A stretch of DNA of 5,518 nucleotides from assembly GCA_024409185.1 (NCBI GenBank), contig JAKSUD010000069.1:1-5518 (forward strand), in the 5' to 3' direction. The stretch's first letter is position 1, and each line of letters starts with the position of its first letter. Positions 1 through 5,518 of the stretch are shown in pieces. Both the position numbers and the translations under genes were made by a program. Origin of the DNA: an archaeon. GTDB taxonomy: Archaea; Methanobacteriota; Methanobacteria; Methanobacteriales; Methanobacteriaceae. The notes beneath the pieces were generated by a model. The model had not been told where the DNA came from. It ran no database searches and saw only the letters and a list, made by a program, of their open reading frames with translations.

Positions 1-1050
1 AACATCTACACCACCAAAACAACATAATAATACTGAATTAGAACCAGTACAACCATATTGATAAGCGACATTGTGATAATTTGGACCGACACCAAGGACT
101 TTAACTTTATAACCTAAAGAAGTTAAAGTATTTTTTAATGTGTTAAGTGCAGCGGAATCAGTAGATTTACCCACAATATTATCAGTGGTTAAATAAAAAG
201 TTAAATCTTTACCCACCAAACTTAAAAGTTTACTACTTATAGAGTAAGTTTGGAATATTGAACAATCAAATGTACAAGAGCTAGGTAATGATTTATTAGT
301 TTTATAAGAACTTAATATACATGAAAATTCATAAGTATATAATTTATAATCTCCTTTTTTACCATTAATTAAAGTAGCATAATTAGGCACTTTACCATTA
401 TTAACAATATAATTACCAACTCTTTTAGCCACATCAAGATATTGTGCTTTAGTAAGTTTTAAAGATAAAACCCAATCACCATTAAGGTCTTTACCATGAT
501 CAGGAACTGATTTAATAGAATAACTTTTAGAAGTTTTACCTGCATTAATATCTTTAAGAACTAAAGTCATTAAATAAAGAAATTCTTCAGTACCATAAGA
601 TTTACCATTTACAGTTACAGTTTTAGGTAATCCATGATGATTCAATACATAATTTTTTAAATTAACTGCAGAAGTAAGAATTTGAGCAGTAGTTACAGTA
701 CTTGCTGAAACAGCAGAAATTGTTTTTGTATTAGATTCAGAACTTACTTGAGATGCTGAAACAGCAGAAATTGTTTTTACTTCTTTAGTATTTACACTAG
801 AATTAATATCTGAAGATTCTTTTATAACATCAGAAGATTCCTTATCTTCATTATTTAAATCATCAACATCATCATCTTTAACATCAATATTTGTATTATC
901 AACATTAATATCTATAGCATCCACTACATTTATTTCATTAGTTATTCCAGAAGCATCAGCACTTTCAGTATTAATATCAACTGCAGATGCAGATCCAATG
1001 GAAATACAAAGAACAACCAATATTGAAATAAACAATAGTTTATTTTTCAT
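1..1050 (-). CDS. Secreted pseudomurein-binding repeat surface protein (C-terminus cut by window edge)
   Basis: The frame stays open from the ATG at 1050 to the left edge, giving 350 codons without a stop. Residues 1-23 look like a Sec signal peptide (MKNKLLF, a hydrophobic core, then SASA before VD). Residues 24-120 form an acidic, Ser/Asn/Asp-rich linker with KTISAVSA occurring twice. Two segments fit the pseudomurein-binding repeat: about 124-168 (LKNYVLNHHGLPKTVTVNGK, then a Phe-Leu-Tyr-Leu stretch) and about 204-248 (AKRVGNYIVNNGKVPNYATL). Residues 290-350 (LTFYLTTDNI, GYKVKVLGVGPNYH, a Gly-Gly near the edge) resemble a C-terminal domain I recall from other methanogen wall proteins; I know no activity for it. 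Six cysteines lie in the second half (244, 259, 263, 334, 343, 344). The protein is probably exported and held to the wall through the repeats, as an adhesin-like or wall-associated protein. No transglutaminase-type peptidase domain, as in pseudomurein endopeptidases, is visible in the part present. The start at 1050 is preferred because the Shine-Dalgarno motif at 1061-1067 sits only 1 nt from the in-frame ATG at 1059 but 10 nt from 1050. Confidence 0.88.
   Translation of the reverse strand, partial: MKNKLLFISILVVLCISIGSASAVDINTESADASGITNEINVVDAIDINVDNTNIDVKDDDVDDLNNEDKESSDVIKESSDINSSVNTKEVKTISAVSASQVSSESNTKTISAVSASTVTTAQILTSAVNLKNYVLNHHGLPKTVTVNGKSYGTEEFLYLMTLVLKDINAGKTSKSYSIKSVPDHGKDLNGDWVLSLKLTKAQYLDVAKRVGNYIVNNGKVPNYATLINGKKGDYKLYTYEFSCILSSYKTNKSLPSSCTFDCSIFQTYSISSKLLSLVGKDLTFYLTTDNIVGKSTDSAALNTLKNTLTSLGYKVKVLGVGPNYHNVAYQYGCTGSNSVLLCCFGGVDV
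703..778 (-). repeat. 25-bp exact direct repeat inside the surface-protein linker
   Basis: The same 25 bases occur at 703-727 and 754-778, 51 bp (17 codons) apart and in the same frame. Each encodes KTISAVSA in the linker between the signal peptide and the first wall-binding repeat. Identity at synonymous positions as well suggests a recent in-frame duplication rather than selection on the peptide alone. Confidence 0.85.
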
Positions 1051-1060
1051 TAAAATCATT

Positions 1061-1067
1061 TCACCTC
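1061..1067 (-). promoter_or_regulatory. Shine-Dalgarno site GAGGTGA of the surface-protein gene
   Basis: Read on the minus strand this is GAGGTGA, a full match to the pyrimidine-rich 3' end of archaeal 16S rRNA. It decides the start: the ATG at 1059 begins one base after it, too close to be used normally, while the ATG at 1050 (MKNKLL) has a 10-nt spacer and puts a normal signal peptide at the N-terminus. Confidence 0.75.
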
Positions 1068-1235
1068 ATTTATAAATGAAAATAATAAATTTTTAATTCA
1101 AAATATTATCAAAGTGTTATGAAAGAATAATTAAAATAATAATTAAATAAATTAAAAAATTTAAAAACTTTCAAAAAGATTTTACAACCGAATTTTATAA
1201 ATTAGTATCTTAAAATTTCCGAAAAGTCGAAATAA

Positions 1236-1283
1236 AAAGATTTAAGTATTTAAAATTTAATTTAACAAAGTATTTAAATCTTT
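1236..1283. repeat. Imperfect inverted repeat in the surface-protein upstream region
   Basis: AAAGATTTAA at 1236-1245 is matched exactly by its reverse complement TTAAATCTTT at 1274-1283. The arms extend inward to about 15 bp if two G-T pairs are allowed on the plus strand, enclosing a loop of about 16-18 bases. The right arm overlaps the candidate box A read on the minus strand, so the repeat could be an operator or simply chance in low-complexity DNA. Confidence 0.5.
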
Positions 1284-1286
1284 CTG
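1271..1286 (-). promoter_or_regulatory. Candidate archaeal promoter (BRE plus box A) for the surface-protein gene
   Basis: On the minus strand this reads CAGAAAGATTTAAATA: a purine-rich element like a TFB-recognition site followed by TTTAAATA, a good box A. Transcription would begin near 1249 and leave a leader of about 200 nt. A second candidate, TTTATAAA at 1194-1201, would give a leader of about 120 nt. In such A+T-rich DNA TATA-like words are frequent, so this is a hypothesis only. Confidence 0.35.
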
Positions 1287-1605
1287 AAAAAAAAGAGGAA
1301 AAATAACAGCAAATAGAGATTTAAAATTAAAAATAAGAACTAAAAACCCATTATACATCTTATAAAAAACCAAAACTAAATAAAAACCAAAAAATAAGAT
1401 TTAAAATCACATAACAAAGAAATTAAAAGCCAATAAAATAATAAACATAAAATAAGAATAATCCAATCCAAATAAAGAAAAATAAGAAAAATAAAAAGAT
1501 TAAAAGACAAAATAAAAGATTTAAAATTATTAATAAATAAAATAAAGAACAAATAACCTACAAAGATTAAAATAAATGAAAATTAGAAAATATAATAAAA
1601 TAATT

Positions 1606-1653
1606 ATAAAAAATACTGTAAAAATATAATAAAAAATATTATAAAAATATAAT
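1606..1653 (-). terminator. Likely T-rich transcription terminator of nadC
   Basis: On the minus strand this stretch carries several runs of five to six T shortly after the nadC stop at 1694-1696. Oligo-T tracts without a strong hairpin are the usual intrinsic termination signal in archaea. The tandem repeat here doubles the number of tracts. No GC-rich stem is present. Confidence 0.4.
1608..1653. repeat. Two 23-bp tandem copies downstream of nadC
   Basis: Unit 1608-1630 is followed immediately by unit 1631-1653. They match at 21 of 23 positions, differing only at 1616/1639 (C/T) and 1618/1641 (G/A), both transitions. The repeat lies 41-86 bases beyond the nadC stop codon. Confidence 0.75.
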
Positions 1654-1693
1654 GAATAAAACCACAATATCGAATTATGATTTTAATAAAAAA

Positions 1694-2524
1694 TTAATCC
1701 ATATCCAAACTAAAGTTAAGACTTCTTGATGCATGAGTTAAAGAACCTAAAGAAATAATATCAACATCACATTTTGCATAATCTAAAATATTATCCTCTG
1801 TGATTCCACCTGAAACCTCAATTAATACATCATTTCTAAGATTTTTATTAACTAAAGCTTCCAAAGTATCATTAATTTGATCTGAATCCATATTATCTAA
1901 CATTACAATATCAGCACCATTTTCACATGCAATAATCGCATCTTCAAGAGTTTCTACTTCAATTTCGATTTTTTTAGAAAAACTTACATTAGCTTTAGCA
2001 AGCAAAAGTGCTTCTTTAACAGAACCTACAACAGCAATATGATTATCTTTAATTAAAACCATATCATCAAGTGCAAATCTATGAGTATCTCCACCACCAA
2101 TAGAAATAGCTAATTTATCAAATTTTGCAATAGCTGGAGAAGTTTTACGAGTTCCTGCAACTCTTAAATTAGGATTAACTTCAACCACTTTATTTACAAC
2201 ACGATTAGTTGCAGTAGCTACACCGGACATTCTCATTAATAAATTAAGAGCAGTTCTTTCTAAAAGCAACATTTTACGAGCATTACCTTTAATTTCTAAA
2301 AGTAAATCTCCTTTTTTAATTTTATCCCCATCATTCATTGAAGATATAATTTCAATACCATAATCTAAAAATAAATCTTTAATAATATTAATACCTGCAA
2401 GAATACCTGATTCTTTTGAGATTAATCTTCCAGCAAATATTTTATCTTCAGGAATTAATGCATTAGAAGTAATATCTCCAAATCCACAATCTTCTTTTAG
2501 CATATATTCAATAATGTCTTTCAT
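1694..2524 (-). CDS. nadC: Quinolinate phosphoribosyltransferase (nicotinate-nucleotide pyrophosphorylase, decarboxylating)
   Basis: This cytoplasmic enzyme converts quinolinate and PRPP to nicotinate mononucleotide, pyrophosphate and CO2, the step that commits quinolinate to NAD. The product is 276 residues, normal for the family. Visible signatures, in order: EDCGFGDITS (11-20), ERTALNLLMRMSGVAT (89-104), TRK (125-127), GGGDTHRFALDD (143-154), IKDNH (158-162), IEIEVE (186-191), MLDN (208-211), SGGIT (238-242) and the closing GSLTH (270-274). The basic active-site set of the family appears intact: R90, R126, K127, H148, R149 and K159. After TRKT the sequence is SPAIAKFDK where many relatives have a Pro-Gly, a mild variation. 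An in-frame TTG at 2536 would add four residues, but GGGG at 2531-2534 lies 6 nt before the ATG at 2524 and acts better as its ribosome site, so 2524 is preferred. The next step upstream in the pathway, NadA, is encoded on the opposite strand about 2.2 kb away. Confidence 0.96.
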   Translation of the reverse strand: MKDIIEYMLKEDCGFGDITSNALIPEDKIFAGRLISKESGILAGINIIKDLFLDYGIEIISSMNDGDKIKKGDLLLEIKGNARKMLLLERTALNLLMRMSGVATATNRVVNKVVEVNPNLRVAGTRKTSPAIAKFDKLAISIGGGDTHRFALDDMVLIKDNHIAVVGSVKEALLLAKANVSFSKKIEIEVETLEDAIIACENGADIVMLDNMDSDQINDTLEALVNKNLRNDVLIEVSGGITEDNILDYAKCDVDIISLGSLTHASRSLNFSLDMD

Positions 2525-2759
2525 AATTATCCCCAAATATAAAAATAATAAAAATTTTTTATAAATAATACATTTTCTATAATAAATATAATTAAATTAA
2601 TATATGTCGTTATAGTTTATATATTTAAATTTACAAAGTTAAATATAATATAGTTTATTATATAAATTAAATTATCATGATTCAAAAATTCAATTATGAA
2701 ATTAATGAACTTAAACTATATTAAAAAATTACACAAGATAGAATAAAATAAGGGATTAT
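2525..2759. promoter_or_regulatory. Divergent control region between nadC and rnz
   Basis: Both flanking genes point away from this 235-bp stretch, so their promoters should lie within it. TTTATATAT at 2616-2624 is the best box A on the plus strand, and its complement TATATAAA also suits the minus strand toward nadC. A second plus-strand candidate is TTATATAAA at 2658-2666. TATAGTTTAT occurs at 2611-2620 and 2649-2658 in direct orientation, and its inverse TAAACTATA at 2712-2720, a possible operator arrangement. ATCATGAT at 2674-2681 is a small palindrome. Start sites cannot be fixed from sequence alone. Confidence 0.5.
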
Positions 2760-3650
2760 ATGGAAGTAACATTTTTAGGAACTTCATCAGCAGTACCAAC
2801 AAAACATAGAAATCATACTGCAATTACTCTAAAAGCATTTGGAGAAGTCATGTTATTTGATTGTGGTGAAGGAACCCAAAGACAATTAATTGAAGCTAAA
2901 ATAAGTCCAATGAAAATAGATAAAATTTTCATAACTCACTATCATGGAGATCATATTCTTGGTCTTGCAGGACTTATCCAATCTATAGGATTTAGAGGAA
3001 GAACTAAAGATTTAGATATTTATGGTCCTAAAGGACTTACAAAATTAATAAATGCAATATCCCAATTAGGTTATTTCCAAATTAATTACAATATTAATAT
3101 TCATGAAATAGAAAGTGGAGTAATTCTTGAAACAGAAAAATATACTGTTGAAGCTATTGAAACTGAACATAATCTTACAAATATGGCTTATTCTATCTGT
3201 GAAAAGAAAAAACCAAAATTCATAAGACAAAATGCTATTGATCTTGGAGTTCCTGTAGGTCCTCTCTTTGGAAAACTTCAAAATGGAGAAAGTGTTGAAG
3301 TAAATGGAAAAATAAAACCAGAACAAGTTTTAGGCCCTAAAAGAGTGGGTAAAAAATTCACTTACTCTGGAGATACAAGGCCTTGTGAGCAAATGATTGA
3401 ATTTGCAAAAAATAGTGACATTTTAATCCATGAATCAACTTATCAAGATGCAGATAAAGAACATGCAATAGCTAATTGTCATTCAACAACAAAAGAAGCA
3501 GCAAATATTGCAAAAGAAGCTAATGTTAAAGAATTAATACTTACACATATTAGTACAAGATATTCAGATGATGAAATTATGAAAAAAGAAGCAAAAGAAG
3601 TCTTTGAAAATACAATTATTGCATATGACTATCTTACAGTTTCAATTTAA
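2760..3650 (+). CDS. rnz: Ribonuclease Z (tRNA 3' endonuclease, metallo-beta-lactamase fold)
   Basis: RNase Z cuts the 3' trailer from precursor tRNAs just after the discriminator base so that CCA can be added; it works in the cytoplasm with two zinc ions. The 296-residue product is close to the usual short-form length of about 300-310. Key features: FLGTSSAVPT near the N-terminus, FDCGEGTQRQL (33-43), the metal-binding HYHGDH (60-65), GLAGLIQSIGFRGR (69-82), H137, SGDTRP with D205 (203-208), LIHESTY (232-238), H241 in HSTTKEAA and H263 in LTHISTRYS. The region around 148-195, with GPLFGKL, corresponds to the flexible arm that grips tRNA. The ATG at 2760 has AGGG about 5 nt upstream. It is followed by mscS and nadA on the same strand. 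The last codons (YLTVSI and stop) are copied twice more just beyond the gene. Confidence 0.97.
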   Translation: MEVTFLGTSSAVPTKHRNHTAITLKAFGEVMLFDCGEGTQRQLIEAKISPMKIDKIFITHYHGDHILGLAGLIQSIGFRGRTKDLDIYGPKGLTKLINAISQLGYFQINYNINIHEIESGVILETEKYTVEAIETEHNLTNMAYSICEKKKPKFIRQNAIDLGVPVGPLFGKLQNGESVEVNGKIKPEQVLGPKRVGKKFTYSGDTRPCEQMIEFAKNSDILIHESTYQDADKEHAIANCHSTTKEAANIAKEANVKELILTHISTRYSDDEIMKKEAKEVFENTIIAYDYLTVSI

Positions 3651-3704
3651 GATTATTTTATAGTTTTAATTTAACAATATCTTACAGTTTCAATTTAAGT
3701 ATTA
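3633..3704 (+). repeat. Three 24-bp tandem units at the 3' end of rnz
   Basis: Units begin at 3633, 3657 and 3681, exactly 24 bp apart. The first 18 bases of units 1 and 3 are identical (CTTACAGTTTCAATTTAA, coding LTVSI and stop). The surrounding exact match covers 22 bp, 3630-3651 against 3678-3699. Unit 2 has the same 18 bases with three changes, all C to T (3657, 3661, 3667). The first unit is the real end of rnz; the others are untranslated copies. The 6-base tails of the units are less similar. Confidence 0.85.
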
Positions 3705-3728
3705 ATTTAAAATTAATAAAAATATACT

Positions 3729-3735
3729 GAGATGA
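3729..3735 (+). promoter_or_regulatory. Shine-Dalgarno-like site GAGATGA of mscS
   Basis: GAGATGA differs by one base from the archaeal consensus GAGGTGA. It contains the upstream in-frame ATG (3732) and lies 5 nt before the ATG at 3741, which favours 3741 as the start. The alternative of initiation at 3732 would leave no visible ribosome site. Confidence 0.5.
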
Positions 3736-3740
3736 AAAAT

Positions 3741-4667
3741 ATGAATTATATGAACCAGATAATTACAATCGGATTAGGATTAAGCATTATCTTAAAAATA
3801 TTATTAATAGCTATTGGAGCGTTCATATTTATTAAAATTGTTTATCGACTTACCAATAGGATAGAAAACAAATGGCATATTGATACAACTGTAATTTATG
3901 TTTTAAATGATCTTCTCAAATATTTTATATTAGTTATAGCTTTTGCATGGATTTTAGAAGTATTTGGAATTGATATTAAAGCAATTATATTAAGTTTAGG
4001 TATTATTGGTATAGCTATTGGTATTGCATCTAAAGATATTGTTTCAAACTTCATATCTGGATTATTTGTATTATCTGATAAATCCATAAGAGTTGGAGAT
4101 GTTATTTCTGTTGATAATGATAAAGGAACTGTTAAAAAAATTGGTTTAAGAACAACAACTATTATAAATCAAGATAAACAAGTAATAACAATACCTAATT
4201 CTGTACTTAATGCAAAACAATACAAAAGATATTTACCTTTAGAAGATTATAGAATTGATGTTTATAGTACATTACCTTCTAATGTAAACTTAGAAGAATT
4301 TGAAAAAGATGTTACTGAAGCAATCACAAAATATGATTGGGTAAATAAAGAGCATGGTTTATTAATTAAAGGTGATTTAGTAACCGAAGATGCTCCAAAA
4401 ATGTTAGTTAGTACTTGGACTACAAATTATGAAATATTAGGCCCTGGAAAAGTAATTATAATGAATGAAATAAATCAATTAATTCACAATAAATACACTA
4501 AAAAACCTTCTAAAAAAATAAAAAGAAGATATGCTCGTAAAGATAAAATAAATACAAAAGAAGAAATAGAAAAATTAGAAAAAGAAATTAAAAATCTTGA
4601 GATGGAAATTAATTATCTTCATGAAAAAGATACTCTTATTGAAGAAGAAATAGCTAAAAAAGAATAA
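3741..4667 (+). CDS. mscS: Small-conductance mechanosensitive channel (MscS family) with C-terminal coiled coil
   Basis: MscS channels form heptamers in the cytoplasmic membrane and open under membrane tension to release solutes on hypo-osmotic shock. Counting from the ATG at 3741 (308 residues), hydrophobic segments lie at about 7-35, 51-77 and 80-113. The third is the Gly/Ala/Ser-rich pore helix (LSLGIIGIAIGIASKDIVSN) followed by SGLFVLSDKSIRVGDVI, the most typical part of the family. The beta domain follows, with KGTVKKIGLRTTTI and IPNS (151-154), then the alpha-beta cytoplasmic domain to about 247. Beyond it is an added tail: a strongly basic patch at 254-269 and a Glu/Lys heptad-like helix from about 272 to the end, probably a coiled coil. 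An in-frame ATG at 3732 would add MKN, but it overlaps GAGATGA (3729-3735), a near-match Shine-Dalgarno site placed 5 nt before 3741, so 3741 is preferred. The gap to rnz is 90 bp and to nadA 72 bp. Family assignment is firm; paralog identity is not. Confidence 0.93.
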   Translation: MNYMNQIITIGLGLSIILKILLIAIGAFIFIKIVYRLTNRIENKWHIDTTVIYVLNDLLKYFILVIAFAWILEVFGIDIKAIILSLGIIGIAIGIASKDIVSNFISGLFVLSDKSIRVGDVISVDNDKGTVKKIGLRTTTIINQDKQVITIPNSVLNAKQYKRYLPLEDYRIDVYSTLPSNVNLEEFEKDVTEAITKYDWVNKEHGLLIKGDLVTEDAPKMLVSTWTTNYEILGPGKVIIMNEINQLIHNKYTKKPSKKIKRRYARKDKINTKEEIEKLEKEIKNLEMEINYLHEKDTLIEEEIAKKE

Positions 4668-4729
4668 AATCAAGATTTAAAAAACTTAAAATTAAATAAA
4701 AAATAAGCAACTAAAATTAAAATTATTAA

Positions 4730-4733
4730 GAGG
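4730..4733 (+). promoter_or_regulatory. Shine-Dalgarno site GAGG of nadA
   Basis: GAGG ends 6 nt before the ATG at 4740 and supports that start. The 72-bp gap after mscS (4668-4739) is A-rich and shows no T-run terminator on the plus strand, which is compatible with read-through from mscS. Confidence 0.6.
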
Positions 4734-4739
4734 CAAACA

Positions 4740-5518
4740 ATGTTATCAGATTTACAAAAAGAAATAATTGAATTAAAAGAAGAAAAAAATGCAATTATTC
4801 TTGCTCACAATTATCAAAGTAAAGAAGTTCAAGAAATAGCTGATTTTCTTGGAGATTCATTAGAATTATGTATTAAAGCTAAAGAGATTGAAGGAAAAGA
4901 TATTGTTGTTTTCTGTGGAGTAGATTTTATGGCAGAAACTGCATATATTTTAAATCCTGATAAAAAAATCATAATTCCTGATGAAACTGCAGAATGTCCT
5001 ATGGCACATATGCTTACTGGAGATCAAGTAAAAGAAGCAAAAGAAAAATATCCTGATGCTGCAGTCTGTTTATATGTTAACAGTTTAGGAGAAGCTAAAG
5101 CTCAATCAGATATTCTTTGTACCTCAGGAAATGCATTAAAAGTAGTTAACAGTCTCGAAGAAGATACTATTCTCTTTGGACCAGATAATAATCTTGGAGA
5201 TTTTGTAAGAGCAGAGTGTGATAAAGAAATCATCCCAATACCTGGAGATGGTCACTGTTATGTTCACAAAATGTTTCGAGAAGAAGACATTGCACTTGCA
5301 AGAGAAAAATATCCTAATGCCGAAATTATCATCCATCCAGAATCCAATAAATCTGTACAAGACTTAGCAGATGCAGTTCTTAGTACTGGTGGAATGTTAA
5401 CTTACATTAAAAATAGTGATAAAGAAGAATTTGTAATTGGAACTGAAATTGACTTAATTAACAGATTAAAAGCAGATATTCCAGATAAAACTTATTATCC
5501 ATTACTTGAAAATGCAGT
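4740..5518 (+). CDS. nadA: Quinolinate synthase A (4Fe-4S enzyme), C-terminus cut by window edge
   Basis: NadA condenses iminoaspartate with dihydroxyacetone phosphate to make quinolinate, the substrate of NadC; it is an oxygen-sensitive cytoplasmic iron-sulfur enzyme. The window holds 259 codons of a protein usually about 300 residues long. Motifs seen: ILAHNYQ with H23 (20-26), ADFLGDSLEL (34-43), FCGVDFMAETAYIL (58-71), PDETAECPMA with cluster ligand C86, YVNSLGEAKAQSD (112-124), CTSGNA (127-132), FGPDNNLG (146-153), PGDGHCYVH with ligand C173, HPE (199-201) and GTEIDLINRL (234-243). The third cluster cysteine of the family is expected just past the last visible codons (YYPLLENA), so its absence here is an edge effect. 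No stop or frameshift interrupts the frame. The source of iminoaspartate (aspartate dehydrogenase or NadB) is not in the window. Confidence 0.96.
   Translation, partial: MLSDLQKEIIELKEEKNAIILAHNYQSKEVQEIADFLGDSLELCIKAKEIEGKDIVVFCGVDFMAETAYILNPDKKIIIPDETAECPMAHMLTGDQVKEAKEKYPDAAVCLYVNSLGEAKAQSDILCTSGNALKVVNSLEEDTILFGPDNNLGDFVRAECDKEIIPIPGDGHCYVHKMFREEDIALAREKYPNAEIIIHPESNKSVQDLADAVLSTGGMLTYIKNSDKEEFVIGTEIDLINRLKADIPDKTYYPLLENA

Larger units (their letters stand above)
1051..1693. other. 643-bp A-rich gap between the surface-protein gene and nadC
   Basis: I found no convincing gene here: the plus strand is dense in TAA stops and the minus strand is mostly T-runs. Two 60-bp blocks counted by eye (1381-1440 and 1441-1500) are 65-68% A on the plus strand and about 15% G+C, so the strand asymmetry is strong. 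The gap should contain the nadC 3' end with its terminator (right side) and the promoter and leader of the surface-protein gene (left side). The motif GATTTAAAAT recurs at 1318, 1398 and 1518, with a related copy at 1239. No tRNA, CRISPR array or stable GC-rich RNA fold is visible. Confidence 0.7.

Noticed and set aside
1285..1660. Possible CRISPR array or regular repeat array in the A-rich gap
   Set aside because: The recurring words are only about 10 bases, unevenly spaced and without palindromic repeats or unique spacers of constant length.
3066..3326. Minus-strand open frame of 86 codons inside rnz
   Set aside because: It lies wholly antisense to a well-supported gene, is rich in Phe, Tyr, Ser and Ile as expected from the complement of A-rich coding DNA, and shows no recognisable motif.
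3651..3704. Possible C-terminal extension of rnz by read-through of the TAA
   Set aside because: The copies are in the same frame but each keeps a TAA stop, and the protein already ends at normal family length, so nothing suggests that the extra units are translated.
3896..4087. Minus-strand open frame of 63 codons inside mscS
   Set aside because: It is antisense to the transmembrane region of mscS and its composition mirrors that gene; no motif is visible.
5136..5360. Minus-strand open frame of 74 codons inside nadA
   Set aside because: It is antisense to conserved NadA motifs, including the cluster-ligand segment, and encodes an aromatic-rich peptide without recognisable features.
5498..5518. 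Apparent lack of the third iron-sulfur cysteine in NadA
   Set aside because: The window ends just before the position where the family has this cysteine, so the gap is due to truncation and not a defect.

Overview
The window looks like a very A+T-rich methanogenic archaeon of the order Methanobacteriales, most likely a gut-type lineage such as Methanobrevibacter or Methanosphaera. The evidence is an exported protein with two pseudomurein-binding repeats (pseudomurein is the cell-wall polymer of this order), archaeal-type RNase Z and NAD-synthesis enzymes, Shine-Dalgarno motifs of the GAGGTGA type, and gaps that locally fall to about 15% G+C. The genus cannot be fixed from this window alone.

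Layout from left to right. Positions 1-1050, minus strand: the N-terminal 350 residues of a secreted cell-wall-binding protein that runs off the left edge. Positions 1051-1693: a long A-rich gap holding candidate promoters for that gene, an imperfect inverted repeat, scattered short repeats and, next to nadC, a 23-bp tandem repeat in a T-rich (minus-strand) likely terminator. Positions 1694-2524, minus strand: nadC. Positions 2525-2759: a divergent control region between nadC and rnz. From 2760 to the right edge, plus strand: rnz (tRNA 3'-end maturation), a 24-bp three-copy repeat that duplicates the end of rnz, a small mechanosensitive channel gene (mscS-type) with a coiled-coil tail, and nadA, cut by the right edge.

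The two NAD genes encode consecutive steps: NadA makes quinolinate from iminoaspartate and dihydroxyacetone phosphate, and NadC converts quinolinate to nicotinate mononucleotide. They lie on opposite strands on either side of rnz-mscS, so any co-regulation would need either the shared divergent region at 2525-2759 or separate promoters. rnz, mscS and nadA are co-directional with gaps of 72-90 bp and may be co-transcribed, although their functions are unrelated. Most of the window is ordinary housekeeping content. The less ordinary material is the cysteine-containing C-terminal half of the wall protein, the MscS tail and the small tandem duplications at gene ends. I see no convincing sign of a new multi-gene system.
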